Source: Hyalangium gracile (GTDB taxonomy: Bacteria > Myxococcota > Myxococcia > Myxococcales > Myxococcaceae). From it: a stretch of 64,000 bases of DNA. Shown piece by piece: positions 36,677-46,827 of this stretch. The stretch is from NCBI RefSeq assembly GCF_020103725.1, contig NZ_JAHXBG010000028.1, forward strand, positions 62,001 to 126,000, given 5' to 3'. The position numbers and the translations under genes are program-made. Position 1 is the stretch's first letter. Each line of letters begins with the position of its first letter. The notes below the pieces were generated by a model. It saw only the letters and a program-made list of their open reading frames with translations. It ran no database searches and was not told where the DNA came from.

Positions 36677-39286
36677 ATGCCTGCTCGCCGTCCCGAAATC
36701 CTTGCTCCCGCGGGGGATCTCGACTCCCTCCAGGCCGCGCTCGCCAGCGGAGCGGATGCCGTCTACTTCGGGCTCGATGAGGGCTTCAACGCCCGGGCCC
36801 GAGCGGAGAACTTCTCGCTGGCACGGCTGCCGGAGACGGTGGCCCTCATCCACCGCGCGGGGGCGCGTGCGTACCTCACGCTGAACACGCTCGTGTTCGA
36901 GCCCGAGCTGGCGGTGGCCGAGCACCTGATCCGGGGAGCGGCCGCCGCGGGGGTGGATGCCCTCATCCTCCAGGATCCCGCCGTGGCCCTGCTGGCGCGG
37001 GCCGTGTGCCCCCAGCTCGAGCTGCACGCCTCCACGCAGATGACCATCTCCAGCGCGGAGGGTGTGCGCTTCGCCCAGGGGCTGGGCATCTGCCGCGTGG
37101 TCGTGCCCCGAGAGCTCTCGGTCGCGGAGATCCGCAAGCTGGCCGGGCAGACGGATGTGGAGCTGGAGGTCTTCATCCACGGCGCGCTCTGCATGTCCTG
37201 GAGCGGCCAGTGCCTCACGAGCGAGGCCTGGGGCGGGCGCTCCGCCAACCGGGGCCAGTGCGCCCAGTCGTGCCGCCTGCCGTACGAGCTCGTCGTCGAC
37301 TCGCAGACGCGGGAGCTCGGCGAGGTGAAGTACCTGCTCAGCCCCAAGGATCTGGCCGGTGTGCACGCGGTGCCGGAGCTGGTCGGCATCGGCGTCCATG
37401 GCCTCAAGATCGAGGGGCGGCTCAAGGGCCCGGCCTATGTCTCGGCGACCGTGGGGGGCTATCGGCGCTGGGTGGAGGGCATCGTCGCCGGCGCGCCGGA
37501 CGAGGCCCGGCTCAAGTGGGACCTGGCGGAGATGTCGCTCACGTACAGCCGAGGCTTCTCCAACGGCTTCCTCGCGGGCTCGGACCACCAGACGCTCGTG
37601 GAAGGACGCTTCCCCAAGCACCGGGGCGTGTACCTGGGGCGGGTGCGCTCCATCTCCGGCAAGGAGGTGCTCGTCGTCCCCGATGAGCGCCCGTGGACGG
37701 GAGCGCTGGGCCTGGGCTCGGACCGTCCGGAGAATCCCGCCGGGCAGGTGTCCTCGCCCTTGAAGGGAGAGCCCACGCCCGACGCCGTCGATCCGCGCCC
37801 GGGCATGGGCGTGGTTTTCGACGCGGGCCGGCCCGAGGACAAGAACGAGCCCGGTGGCCCCATCTTCCGCGTCGAGCGGCGCGGCGAGGGGTGGGTGCTG
37901 GGCTTCGGCAACCCGGGGCCGGATCTGGGCCGCGTGGCCGCCGGCCAGCGCGTGTGGCTCAACAGCGATCCCTCGCTGGCCCGCCGGGTGGAGGGCATGC
38001 TCGCGCAGGGCGAGCCGGAGGGGCGCATCCCGCTGGAGCTGAAGGTCTCCGGCGCGGAGGGGAGTGCGCTCCGCATCCAGGCCAGTGCCTGGGGCCATGA
38101 GTCCTCGGCGGTCAGCCCTGTTCCGCTCGCGCCTTCACGGGGCGGCGGGCTGGACCAGGCGCTGCTCCGGGACAAGCTGGGCGCCTTCGGAGGAACGCCG
38201 TTCCATCTGGCGGGGCTGGACTGCTCCGGCCTGGCTCCGGGCCTGCACCTGCCCGTCTCCGAGCTCAAGGCGCTCCGGCGCCACCTCGTGACGGAGCTCA
38301 CGGTCGCGGTGGAGAAGGGCTACCGACGGACCGTCGTGGAGACGCCGGTGGTCGACGGGGTGCGCGCCTCGCATGTGGAGCGTGTGCCCGCCATGCCCGC
38401 CGTGGAGCGCGCGCGCCTGCTCCCGCTGTGCCGCAACGACGCGCAGCTCGAGGCCGTCATCGCCGCCGGGCTGCCCGAGGTGGAGCTGGACTGGATGGAG
38501 ATGGTGGGCCTGCAGCGCGCGGTGGAGCGGGCCCGGGCCGCGGGGCTGCGCGTCACGATCGCCACCGTCCGGGTGCAGAAGCCGGGCGAGGAGGGCTATG
38601 ACCAGCGCATCGACCGGCTGCGTCCGGACGCCGTGCTGGTGCGCCACTGGGGCGCGATGATGCACTTCCTCGAGCGCCCCTCCGGTCAGCCACGCCCGGT
38701 GCTGCACGGGGACTTCTCGCTCAACGTCACGAACTCGGTCACCGCCTCGTACCTGCTGGGGCTGGGGCTGGACACGCTGACGTTCTCGCACGATCTCGAC
38801 GCGGACCAGCTCTTCGCGCTGCTGGAGCACGCGCCCGCGCATCGCTTCGCGGTGGCGCTGCACCACCACATCGCGACCTTCCACACCGAGCACTGCGTGT
38901 ACTCGCACACGCTCTCCAACGGCCGGGACTTCCGCACCTGTGGCCGGCCCTGTGAGAAGCATCAGATCTCGCTGAGGGATCGGCTGGGCCTGGATCACCC
39001 CGTCATCGTCGACGTGGGCTGCCGCAACACGGTGTTCAACGCCCAGGCCCAGAGCGCCGCGTCGCTGGTGCCCCGGCTCCTGGAGCGAGGCGTGCGCCGC
39101 TTCCGCGTCGAGTTCGTCCGCGAGTCCCAGGAGGAGGCGGCCCGTGTGCTCTCCGCCTACCAGGAGCTGCTCGCGGGCCGGCTGGCTCCGGCCGAGGCTG
39201 TCCGCCGCGCGGCCGTGCACGAGCAGTTCGGTGTCACCAAGGGCACCATGAAGGTGCTCAGCCCGCCGGCCGCCGCTCCCCGTTGA
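36677..39286 (+). CDS. U32-family peptidase/RlhA-like protein
   Basis: 869 residues with AAGGAGG before the ATG. The N-terminal U32 domain starts PEILAPAGDLDSLQAALASG and holds the cysteine cluster EVFIHGALCMSWSGQC...RGQCAQSC that binds an iron-sulfur cluster in this family; later cysteines (EHCVYSH, CGRPCEKH) may complete it. The long C-terminal part resembles the DUF3656 extension of E. coli RlhA (YdcP), which hydroxylates a 23S rRNA cytidine. Although called peptidases, several U32 members are RNA hydroxylases, so an rRNA-modifying role is the better guess. It is monocistronic or followed by tyrA (47-base gap). Confidence 0.85.
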   Translation: MPARRPEILAPAGDLDSLQAALASGADAVYFGLDEGFNARARAENFSLARLPETVALIHRAGARAYLTLNTLVFEPELAVAEHLIRGAAAAGVDALILQDPAVALLARAVCPQLELHASTQMTISSAEGVRFAQGLGICRVVVPRELSVAEIRKLAGQTDVELEVFIHGALCMSWSGQCLTSEAWGGRSANRGQCAQSCRLPYELVVDSQTRELGEVKYLLSPKDLAGVHAVPELVGIGVHGLKIEGRLKGPAYVSATVGGYRRWVEGIVAGAPDEARLKWDLAEMSLTYSRGFSNGFLAGSDHQTLVEGRFPKHRGVYLGRVRSISGKEVLVVPDERPWTGALGLGSDRPENPAGQVSSPLKGEPTPDAVDPRPGMGVVFDAGRPEDKNEPGGPIFRVERRGEGWVLGFGNPGPDLGRVAAGQRVWLNSDPSLARRVEGMLAQGEPEGRIPLELKVSGAEGSALRIQASAWGHESSAVSPVPLAPSRGGGLDQALLRDKLGAFGGTPFHLAGLDCSGLAPGLHLPVSELKALRRHLVTELTVAVEKGYRRTVVETPVVDGVRASHVERVPAMPAVERARLLPLCRNDAQLEAVIAAGLPEVELDWMEMVGLQRAVERARAAGLRVTIATVRVQKPGEEGYDQRIDRLRPDAVLVRHWGAMMHFLERPSGQPRPVLHGDFSLNVTNSVTASYLLGLGLDTLTFSHDLDADQLFALLEHAPAHRFAVALHHHIATFHTEHCVYSHTLSNGRDFRTCGRPCEKHQISLRDRLGLDHPVIVDVGCRNTVFNAQAQSAASLVPRLLERGVRRFRVEFVRESQEEAARVLSAYQELLAGRLAPAEAVRRAAVHEQFGVTKGTMKVLSPPAAAPR

Positions 39287-39333
39287 AGCGCTCCGCCCGG
39301 CTCCCTGGGGCCGGCCTGGTGTAGAAGGATCCG

Positions 39334-40386
39334 ATGATGCAGGTTGCTCTCCTGGGCTACGGGCGGTTCGGTCGGGCTCTCGGCTCGTTGCTGACGGAGT
39401 CGGGCATGGGCTTCCGGGCCCTGGATCCTCACGCGGACGTGCCCGCGTCCCACCGCGCCGCGTCGCTGCCGGAGCTCGTCGCGGGTGCCGACATCGTCGT
39501 GGTGGCCGTTCCCGTGCCGAGGCTCCACTCCGTCCTCGAGGATCTGCGCCCGCACCTGCGCCCCTCTCAGCTCGTGCTGGACGTGGGGAGCGTGAAGGTG
39601 AAGCCGGTGGAGGCGCTCGCCGAGGTGCTGGGCTTCCAGGTGCCGTGGGTGGGCACGCATCCGCTCTTCGGACCGCTGAGCCTGGCCATGGCCGAGCGCC
39701 CGCTGCGCGTCGTCATCTGTCCCAACCCCCTGCACCCGGAGGCCACCGGGAGGGCGCGCACCTTCTACGAGCGGCTCGGCTGCGAGATCGTCGAGCAGAC
39801 GCCCGAGAGCCACGACCGCGTGATGGCCCATACCCACGCGCTCACGTTCTTCGTCGCCAAGGGGATGATCGACGCGGGCACGGGGCTCGACGTGCCGTTC
39901 GCTCCGGCCAGCTTCAAGGCGCTGGCCCGCACCATCGAGACCGTCCGCTCGGACGCGGGACACCTCTTCGCCGCCATCCAGCGCGAGAACCCCTTCGCGT
40001 CGGAGGCCCGGCGTCAGCTGCTCGAGGCGCTCGGGCAGATCCACGAGCAGCTCGAGCGGCTGCCTCCCGAGGCCAGCTCGCCCGAAGCGGGGCGCATGGC
40101 GATCCCAACCCCGGAAGCGCCTCCGACGGACCGGGGCGAGTACCAGGAGCACCTCGATCAGATCGATCGAGAGCTGATCGCCCTGCTGGATCGACGCATC
40201 CACCTGGCTCGGCGCGCGGCCCGCGCTGAACCGCGAGAGGGGCAGGGGAGCGAACCGGCGCAGGAGGAAGCCCTGCTCGCGGCTCGGCGGGCCTGGGCCT
40301 CCGAGCTGGGGCTGGAGCGGGAGGCGGAGGTCTTCTTTCGCACCGTTCTCCAGCTCTCCCGCACCAACGAGGGCACGGAAGGCTGA
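39334..40386 (+). CDS. tyrA: Prephenate dehydrogenase with C-terminal chorismate-mutase-like tail
   Basis: 350 residues. The N-terminal Rossmann motif is LLGYGRFGRALGSLL; VGTHPLFGP and MAHTHALTFFVAKGM carry the histidines expected of prephenate dehydrogenase, which makes hydroxyphenylpyruvate for tyrosine. From about 268 a short chorismate-mutase-like helical segment follows (HLDQIDRELIALLDRR). The order is the reverse of E. coli TyrA, where the mutase comes first. Compared with E. coli, the first active-site arginine and the lysine of the mutase seem to be replaced and the PEREA motif reads PAQEEA, so mutase activity is probably lost and the tail may be structural or regulatory. Confidence 0.87.
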   Translation: MMQVALLGYGRFGRALGSLLTESGMGFRALDPHADVPASHRAASLPELVAGADIVVVAVPVPRLHSVLEDLRPHLRPSQLVLDVGSVKVKPVEALAEVLGFQVPWVGTHPLFGPLSLAMAERPLRVVICPNPLHPEATGRARTFYERLGCEIVEQTPESHDRVMAHTHALTFFVAKGMIDAGTGLDVPFAPASFKALARTIETVRSDAGHLFAAIQRENPFASEARRQLLEALGQIHEQLERLPPEASSPEAGRMAIPTPEAPPTDRGEYQEHLDQIDRELIALLDRRIHLARRAARAEPREGQGSEPAQEEALLAARRAWASELGLEREAEVFFRTVLQLSRTNEGTEG

Positions 40387-40432
40387 AGGCTGTTAGAGGG
40401 GGGCTCTCTATCGCACACGGAGGGAGAGCCAG

Positions 40433-41320
40433 ATGAAGATCGGTTTCGTAGGCCTGGGGAACATGGGCCTGGCGATGGCGAAGAACCTGCTGAAGGCAGG
40501 CCATGAGCTCGCGGTCTACAACCGCACCCAGGCCAAGGGCGAGTCGCTTCGAGCCGAGGGTGCCAGGGTCGCGGAGACGCCCCGGGAGGCGGCGCGGGGC
40601 GCGGAGGTCGTCTTCACCATGCTCGCGGATGATCGCGCGGTGGAGGCGGTGGTCTTCGGCGAGACGGGAATCATCTCCGGGATGGAGAAGGGCGCGGTCC
40701 ACATCTCGTCGAGCACCATCTCGGTGGCGCTCTCGGAGCGCATGGCCGAGGCGCACGCCCGCGCGAGCCAGGGCTACGTGTCCGCTCCCGTCTTCGGCCG
40801 GCCGGACGCCGCGGCGGCGAAGCAGCTCTGGGTGCTGGTGGCGGGCCCCGCCGCGGACGTGCAGCGCTGCCGGCCCCTGCTGGAGGCCGTGGGACGGGGC
40901 ATGTCCCTGCTCGGAGAGAAGGCCTCCGCGGCCAACGTGGTGAAGCTCTCGGGCAACTTCCTGATCGCCTCGTTGATGGAGGCGCTCGGTGAGGCATTCG
41001 CCCTGACGCGCAAGGCCGGGGTCGAGCCGAAGACCTTCCTGGAGGTGTTCCAGTCCGTGTTCGCGAAGGGCCCCATCTTCGAGCGGTATGCCACGCTCAT
41101 CGCCAACGCCCAGTATGAGCCCGCCGGGTTCGCGCTGCGGCTGGGGCTCAAGGACGTCGGGCTCGTCCTCCAGGCCGGGGGAGACGCCCAGGTGCCCATG
41201 CCGCTGGCCAGCCTCCTTCGAGACCACTACCTCGAGAGCGTGGCACGGGGGATGGGCGAGCAGGACTGGGCGGCGCTCGGGGCGCTGGCGGCGCAGCGGG
41301 CCGGCCTGGACAAGGATTGA
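40433..41320 (+). CDS. Beta-hydroxyacid dehydrogenase (glyoxylate/succinic semialdehyde reductase type)
   Basis: 295 residues. The N-terminal signature is KIGFVGLGNMGLAMAKNLLK and the catalytic lysine lies in ANVVKLSGNFLIAS. The family reversibly oxidises short beta-hydroxyacids with NAD(P). VSAPVFGRPDAAAAKQLWV resembles members that reduce glyoxylate or succinic semialdehyde. A good GGAGGGAG precedes the ATG; part of it lies in a seven-base inverted repeat with 40402-40408. It is followed by palindromic repeat copy 2. Confidence 0.88.
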   Translation: MKIGFVGLGNMGLAMAKNLLKAGHELAVYNRTQAKGESLRAEGARVAETPREAARGAEVVFTMLADDRAVEAVVFGETGIISGMEKGAVHISSSTISVALSERMAEAHARASQGYVSAPVFGRPDAAAAKQLWVLVAGPAADVQRCRPLLEAVGRGMSLLGEKASAANVVKLSGNFLIASLMEALGEAFALTRKAGVEPKTFLEVFQSVFAKGPIFERYATLIANAQYEPAGFALRLGLKDVGLVLQAGGDAQVPMPLASLLRDHYLESVARGMGEQDWAALGALAAQRAGLDKD

Positions 41321-41353
41321 CCCGCGAGGGAGGCCTGCCGGGCTCTGTTTCTA

Positions 41354-41382
41354 CGAACTGGTCTGCTTGTCATACCAGTTCG
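41354..41382. repeat. Dispersed palindromic element, copy 2
   Basis: AACTGGTCTG (41356-41365) and CATACCAGTT (41371-41380) around CTTGT. The reverse complement of the 29-base block is identical to the core of copy 1 at 2455-2483. It lies between the stops of two convergent genes. Confidence 0.8.
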
Positions 41383-41389
41383 GCCGGAC

Positions 41390-42238
41390 TCAGGCCGAGG
41401 TGCCCGGTGGCGGCAGGTGCCGGGCGTCCGCCGAGGTGAGGTTGCCGAGCTCGGGGCCCTCGACGACCCGGGCGGCAATCGCCGCGGCCGTGGAGGCCGC
41501 CTCGGGTGCCGAGGCCCCGCGAGCCAGTGCCAGCGTGATGGAGATGCCGAAGACGTCGCCGGCACCCGTCGGGTCCACCTCGTTGGCGGGGGCCGCGGGG
41601 ATCTCCCAGCGCTGGGCGCCCCGGCGCACCGTGGAGCCTCGCCGGCCCCGGGTCAGGGCCACGGTGAGGCCCTGGCGGGCCAGCTGCTCGGCCAGGAACT
41701 CGGACTCGGGGTGGTCCTCCTCGGAGAAGACGGCCACGCCCAGCCCGCGCGGAGGCTGCGAGGCCTCACTGGCGATGGTCGGCTCGACCACTCCTCCCGG
41801 ACCCGGCTTGCGGAGCCAGCCCTGCAGCCCCGCGCAGATCAGCCGTGAGCCCAGCCCGTCCACGAGCGCGCGGTCGCACTCGCCCGCCACCGGCGCCACA
41901 TAGGCCACCGGGATGTTGCGCCACTCGGGGGGAATGTCCTCGATGCGGATGGGCCGGGCCACCGAGCGCAGGATGACGCGCCGACGCGGGCCGCTGTAGT
42001 CGAGCTCGAAGGTCGTCACCTCCGGGCTCGGCACGACGTGGATCGAGAGCCGGGGGAGCGAGCGCAGGGGCGCCATCAGCGAGAAGTCGGCGGGCGCCGC
42101 GGTGACGAGCGCCGTCTCGATGCCCAGCGTCGCGGCGACTCGCGCGGAGAAGGAGGCGGCGCCGCCCAGGCGGGTCTCGCCCCGGATGAAGTCCCGGGTG
42201 ACATGGCCGACGACGAGCAGCTCGGGGATTGAAGTCAT
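41390..42238 (-). CDS. PfkB-family carbohydrate kinase
   Basis: 282 residues from the ATG at 42238, which has an AGGGG site upstream. The N-terminal GHVTRDFIRGETRLGGAASF segment forms the substrate lid and glycine motif. The C-terminal signature EVDPTGAGDVFG contains the catalytic aspartate. PfkB kinases phosphorylate sugars or nucleosides; the substrate here is not evident. It diverges from a CUT2 sugar ABC transporter at 42453, so the natural inference is phosphorylation of the imported sugar or polyol. Confidence 0.85.
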   Translation of the reverse strand: MTSIPELLVVGHVTRDFIRGETRLGGAASFSARVAATLGIETALVTAAPADFSLMAPLRSLPRLSIHVVPSPEVTTFELDYSGPRRRVILRSVARPIRIEDIPPEWRNIPVAYVAPVAGECDRALVDGLGSRLICAGLQGWLRKPGPGGVVEPTIASEASQPPRGLGVAVFSEEDHPESEFLAEQLARQGLTVALTRGRRGSTVRRGAQRWEIPAAPANEVDPTGAGDVFGISITLALARGASAPEAASTAAAIAARVVEGPELGNLTSADARHLPPPGTSA

Positions 42239-42409
42239 GACGCCCCTAGCTACGCGAAATCCCCCACCGACGTCGAGTGACCGGCGGCTGCCAGAGAGGA
42301 TGTCCATCACCCGCAGTGTGGGGAGACCGGGCGAAATTCAGGGTTCCATGGAGGGGGTGTGTACGGGCTAGATTGCGCCGCGCTGACCAACCAGGTGGGC
42401 CCGGAGAGG

Positions 42410-42427
42410 GGAACCCAGACGGGTTCC
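42410..42427. promoter_or_regulatory. Inverted repeat before the sugar-binding protein gene
   Basis: GGAACCC-AGAC-GGGTTCC is a perfect seven-base palindrome 25 bases before the ATG at 42453, and the half site GGGTTCC also occurs at about 42346 in the same divergent region. It could be a repressor operator or a 5'-leader hairpin. Confidence 0.3.
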
Positions 42428-42452
42428 GTGGCCCGAACCAAAGGGGACATTC

Positions 42453-43475
42453 ATGCGTAACCACCCAAGACTGCGGGCGCTGCTCGGCTCGATGGCCATC
42501 CTGCTTGCCGCGGCCTGCTCCAAGCCCGAGGCGCCCAAGCCGGCCGCCCCGGCGGGCACGACCGAGGCTCCGGCGTCCGCCGCGCCGGCGGCTCCCAAGA
42601 AGGACGTGAAGATCGCCGTCGTGACCCACGGCCAGGCGTCCGACACCTTCTGGTCCGTGGTGAAGAACGGCGTGGACAACGCCGCCAGGGATCTGGGCGT
42701 CACCGTCACCTACAACGCACCGCAGACCTTCGACATGGTGGCCATGAGCCGCCTCATCGACGCGGAGGTCGCCAAGAAGCCGGACGGCCTGGTGGTCTCC
42801 ATCCCCGACTCCAACGCCCTGTCCCAGTCCATCAAGGCCGCGGTGGCCGCGGGCATCCCCGTCATCTCCATCAACTCGGGCAGTGACGCCTACAAGCAGC
42901 TCGGCGTGCTGCTCCACGTCGGGCAGACCGAGTACGAGGCCGGCTTCGGCGGCGGCGAGAAGATGGGTGGCTCCGGCGTGAAGAATGCCCTGTGCATCAA
43001 CCACGAGGTGGGCAACGCCTCGCTCGATCTGCGCTGCAAGGGCTTCCTGGACGCCATCACCAAGGCGGGCGGCACGGGCAAGGTGCTCGCGGTGAACGCG
43101 GCCGACCCCACCGACTCCCAGCAGAAGGTCACCGCCTCGCTGGCCGGTGGCGGCATCGACGGCATCATGACCCTGGGGCCCCTGGGCTCCAACGCGGCGC
43201 TGGCGGCGCTCAAGCAGGCAGACAGCCTGGGCAAGGTGAAGCTGGGCACCTTCGACCTGACGCCGGACGTGCTCTCCGGCATCCGCGACGGCCAGCTGGA
43301 GTTCGCCATCGATCAGCAGCAGTACCTGCAGGGCTACCTGCCGATCGTGCTCCTGTCCCAGTACAAGCAGTTTGGCGTGCTGCCGGCCGGTGGCATCCTG
43401 CCGACGGGCCCTGGGTTCGTGACCAAGGAGAACGCGGCTCGGGTCATCGAGCTGAGCAAGCAGGGCATCCGGTAG
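42453..43475 (+). CDS. CUT2-type sugar ABC transporter substrate-binding lipoprotein
   Basis: 340 residues. The lipobox LLAAAC places the lipidated cysteine at 22, and an alanine/proline-rich linker follows. From about 52 the sequence is a ribose-binding-protein-like fold: [45 protein letters not shown] and [20 protein letters not shown]. It would capture a pentose, hexose or inositol-like ligand in the periplasm. It is the first gene of a three-gene operon with permease and ATPase; a palindrome lies just upstream. Confidence 0.92.
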   Translation: MRNHPRLRALLGSMAILLAAACSKPEAPKPAAPAGTTEAPASAAPAAPKKDVKIAVVTHGQASDTFWSVVKNGVDNAARDLGVTVTYNAPQTFDMVAMSRLIDAEVAKKPDGLVVSIPDSNALSQSIKAAVAAGIPVISINSGSDAYKQLGVLLHVGQTEYEAGFGGGEKMGGSGVKNALCINHEVGNASLDLRCKGFLDAITKAGGTGKVLAVNAADPTDSQQKVTASLAGGGIDGIMTLGPLGSNAALAALKQADSLGKVKLGTFDLTPDVLSGIRDGQLEFAIDQQQYLQGYLPIVLLSQYKQFGVLPAGGILPTGPGFVTKENAARVIELSKQGIR

Positions 43476-43482
43476 GCAGTCC

Positions 43483-44462
43483 ATGCGCAGAATCCTCCAC
43501 CGCCCCGAGTTTGGAGCAGCCTGCGGCGTCATCGCCGTGTGGGCCTTCTTCGCGCTCTACGCCGGCGGCTCCGGCTTCATGTCCCAGGCCGGATCCGCCA
43601 CGTACCTCGAGATCGCCTCCGAGCTCGGCATCCTGGCCGCCGCCGTCTCGCTGCTGATGATCGCGGGCGAGTTCGATCTCTCGGTCGGCTCGATGATCGC
43701 CGCCAGCGGCATGACGATCTCGCTGCTCTGCGACCGGCTCGGCTGGTCCATCTGGGCCGCGATCGCGGTGGCCATGGTGCTGGCGCTCGCGGTGGGGTTC
43801 GCCAACGGCATCATCGTCGTCCGGACGGGGCTGCCCTCGTTCATCGTGACGCTCGGCTCGCTGTTCATGCTGAGCGGCTTCACCATCGGCATGACGCGCC
43901 TCATCACCGGGCGCACCCAGGTCGGCGGGCTGCATGAGACGCTCCACTACGAGTCGGCGCGGGCCATCTTCGCCAGCCGGATCGGCGGCTACTCCGTGTC
44001 CGTCCTCTGGTGGGTGGCCATCACCGCGCTGGCCACCTGGGTGCTGCTGCGCACCCGGTTCGGCAACTGGATCTTCGGTGCTGGAGGAGCCCCCGACGCC
44101 GCGCGCAACCTGGGCGTCCCGGTCCGCCGCGTGAAGATCACCCTCTTCATGACGACCGCGTTCTGCGCGTGCCTCATCGCCACGTTCCAGGCCGTGAAGT
44201 TCACCGGCGCCGACGTGCTGCGCGGCACGGGCAAGGAACTGGAGGCCATCCTCGCCGCGGTGCTGGGCGGCACCTTGCTCACGGGCGGCCACGGCTCGGT
44301 CATCGGCGCCGCGTTCGGGGCGCTCATCTTCGGAATGGTGCAGCAGGGCATCGTCTTCGCGGGCGTGGACTCCGACTGGTACAAGGTGTTCCTCGGGGTG
44401 ATGTTGCTCAGCGCGGTGCTCGTCAACACCTACGTCCGCGGCCGGATGGTGGAGGCCCGGCG

Positions 44463-44466
<4 letters not shown>
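43483..44466 (+). CDS. CUT2-type sugar ABC transporter permease
   Basis: 327 residues, with about nine or ten membrane segments. The conserved [10 protein letters not shown] and [18 protein letters not shown] segments are typical of RbsC-family permeases, and the C-terminal [20 protein letters not shown] matches the coupling region. It starts seven bases after the binding-protein gene and overlaps the ATPase start by four bases. Confidence 0.92.
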
Positions 44467-45293
<827 letters not shown>

Positions 45294-45312
45294 GGCCCAG
45301 GCCGCGGCGGCG

Positions 45313-46110
45313 CTACTTTCCGGGCTGGATCGCCGAGACGATGACGAAGACGATGGCCAGGTAGGCGCCGCAGGACACCACGGTGCCGAGCACGGGAACC
45401 AGGAGCGCTCCGGCCGCGGCCTTGCCGGCCGTCAGGCGGTGCATCCCCTTGTAGGCGTGGACCTTGGCCACCAGGCACCAGAACGGGGCCACGTACAGGC
45501 CGCAGAAGGGCAGCAGCCCGAGCACGAGCGGAGCCTGGGCGAACGCCGCGGCGCGCACGGTGGTCTCGAACGACCGGGGCTTGCCGATCATCCGCAGCAC
45601 CACGTGATCCAGGGCGGCGATGAACACCGCCATGGCCATCCCGAACAGCGGGGCCAGCACCGTGAAGGTGCCGTAGGTGCCCACCATCATCGCCTTGAAG
45701 GGAACCGGCGTCTGCACGGCCGTATCGGGCGTGGGCATCACCCCCACGAAGATGGTGAAGAGCAGGAAGGTGGTGAAGTAGCCGAAGAAGTTCGCGATGC
45801 CCGCGAACAGGAACGCGCCCCCGAGATCGCCCTGCGTCCGGGTGCTCGCGAAGGTCATCCCGGGCCGGAGCATGATCGGGCCCACCGACTTGAACCACGC
45901 CCGGAAGATGCCCAGCTCCTTGCGGTTGTCCCAGGGCAGCCGGTGGAGCGCGTCACGCTCCACGCAGGCCGAGCAGAGGGGCTCGCCCGCGGCTGAGTCG
46001 CCGAGGCACTGCTCGCACGCGAAGGTCCCACAGCGCGCGCAGATCTGCAGCGCCTGGCGCTCGGGGTGCACCGCGCACGTGGCCTGGAGGCTGCCTTCCA
46101 TCCCGTTCAT
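45313..46110 (-). CDS. YIP1-family membrane protein with N-terminal B-box-like zinc ribbon
   Basis: 265 residues. A cysteine/histidine cluster (CAVHPERQALQICARCG, then ACEQC and LCSAC) forms a B-box-type zinc domain at residues 12-49. About five hydrophobic helices follow in a YIP1-like arrangement. This architecture is common in myxobacteria, but its function is unknown. It begins three bases after nth on the same strand, so the two share a transcript. An ATG nine bases downstream is an alternative start. Confidence 0.75.
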   Translation of the reverse strand: MNGMEGSLQATCAVHPERQALQICARCGTFACEQCLGDSAAGEPLCSACVERDALHRLPWDNRKELGIFRAWFKSVGPIMLRPGMTFASTRTQGDLGGAFLFAGIANFFGYFTTFLLFTIFVGVMPTPDTAVQTPVPFKAMMVGTYGTFTVLAPLFGMAMAVFIAALDHVVLRMIGKPRSFETTVRAAAFAQAPLVLGLLPFCGLYVAPFWCLVAKVHAYKGMHRLTAGKAAAGALLVPVLGTVVSCGAYLAIVFVIVSAIQPGK

Positions 46111-46113
46111 CCC

Positions 46114-46746
46114 CTACACCCCGATCTTCGGGCAGAGATCGTTCAAGGGGCACTCCTCGCACTTCGGCTTGCGCGCCGTGCAGGTGTACCGGCCGTGGAG
46201 CACCGTCGCCGGACCGAAGAAGGTCCACTGGTCCTGGGGGACCAGCTTCATGAGATCCTTCTCGATCTCCTCGGGCTTCTCCTTCTTGGTGAGCCCCAGG
46301 CGCTGGCTGACCCGCGCCACGTGGGTGTCCACGATGACGCCCGAGGGCAGGTTGAAGGCGGTGTTGAGGACGACGTTGGCCGTCTTCCGAGCCACGCCCG
46401 GCAGCGTCACCAGCTCATCGATCGTGCGGGGCACCTCGCCGGAGAACTTCACCAGCAGCTCGCGGCTCATGCTCTGCACGGACTTCGCCTTCTGTTTGTA
46501 GAAGCCCGTGGGCTTGAGGTCCTCCTCGAGCTCCGGAGTGTTCGCCTCGGCGAAGGCCTGCGGGCCCGGGTACTTCTGGAAGAGCGTGGCGGTGACCCGG
46601 TTGACGCGCTCGTCCGTGCACTGCGCGGCCAGGATGGTGGCCACGAGCAGCTCGAAGGGCGTGGACCAGTTGAGCTCGTAGCGCGCATCCGGGTGGGCCT
46701 GACGCAGGCGCTCGAGCAGGGACGGGACGATCTTGGCGGGAGGCAT
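46114..46746 (-). CDS. nth: Endonuclease III
   Basis: 210 residues. Nth removes oxidised pyrimidines from DNA and nicks the abasic site. The helix-hairpin-helix LVTLPGVARKTANVV supplies the catalytic lysine (ARKTAN), the catalytic aspartate is in VDTHVARVSQRLGL, and the C-terminal cluster CTARKPKCEECPLNDLC has the CX6CX2CX5C spacing for the 4Fe-4S cluster. All residues are intact and the length is standard. Confidence 0.97.
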   Translation of the reverse strand: MPPAKIVPSLLERLRQAHPDARYELNWSTPFELLVATILAAQCTDERVNRVTATLFQKYPGPQAFAEANTPELEEDLKPTGFYKQKAKSVQSMSRELLVKFSGEVPRTIDELVTLPGVARKTANVVLNTAFNLPSGVIVDTHVARVSQRLGLTKKEKPEEIEKDLMKLVPQDQWTFFGPATVLHGRYTCTARKPKCEECPLNDLCPKIGV

Positions 46747-46827
46747 GGCGTGTGACCGACAGGGTAGTCCATCGAGACGGAGGAATCGATCGCGGAGCGC
46801 TCCCTCCGTCCCGGTCTCCCGGTCGTC

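Noticed and set aside
40402-40430. Seven-base inverted repeat (GGCTCTC/GAGAGCC) covering part of the ribosome binding site of the dehydrogenase at 40433
   Set aside because: It could mask the site, but the stem is short, the loop is 15 bases, and no other sign of a riboswitch or attenuator is present.
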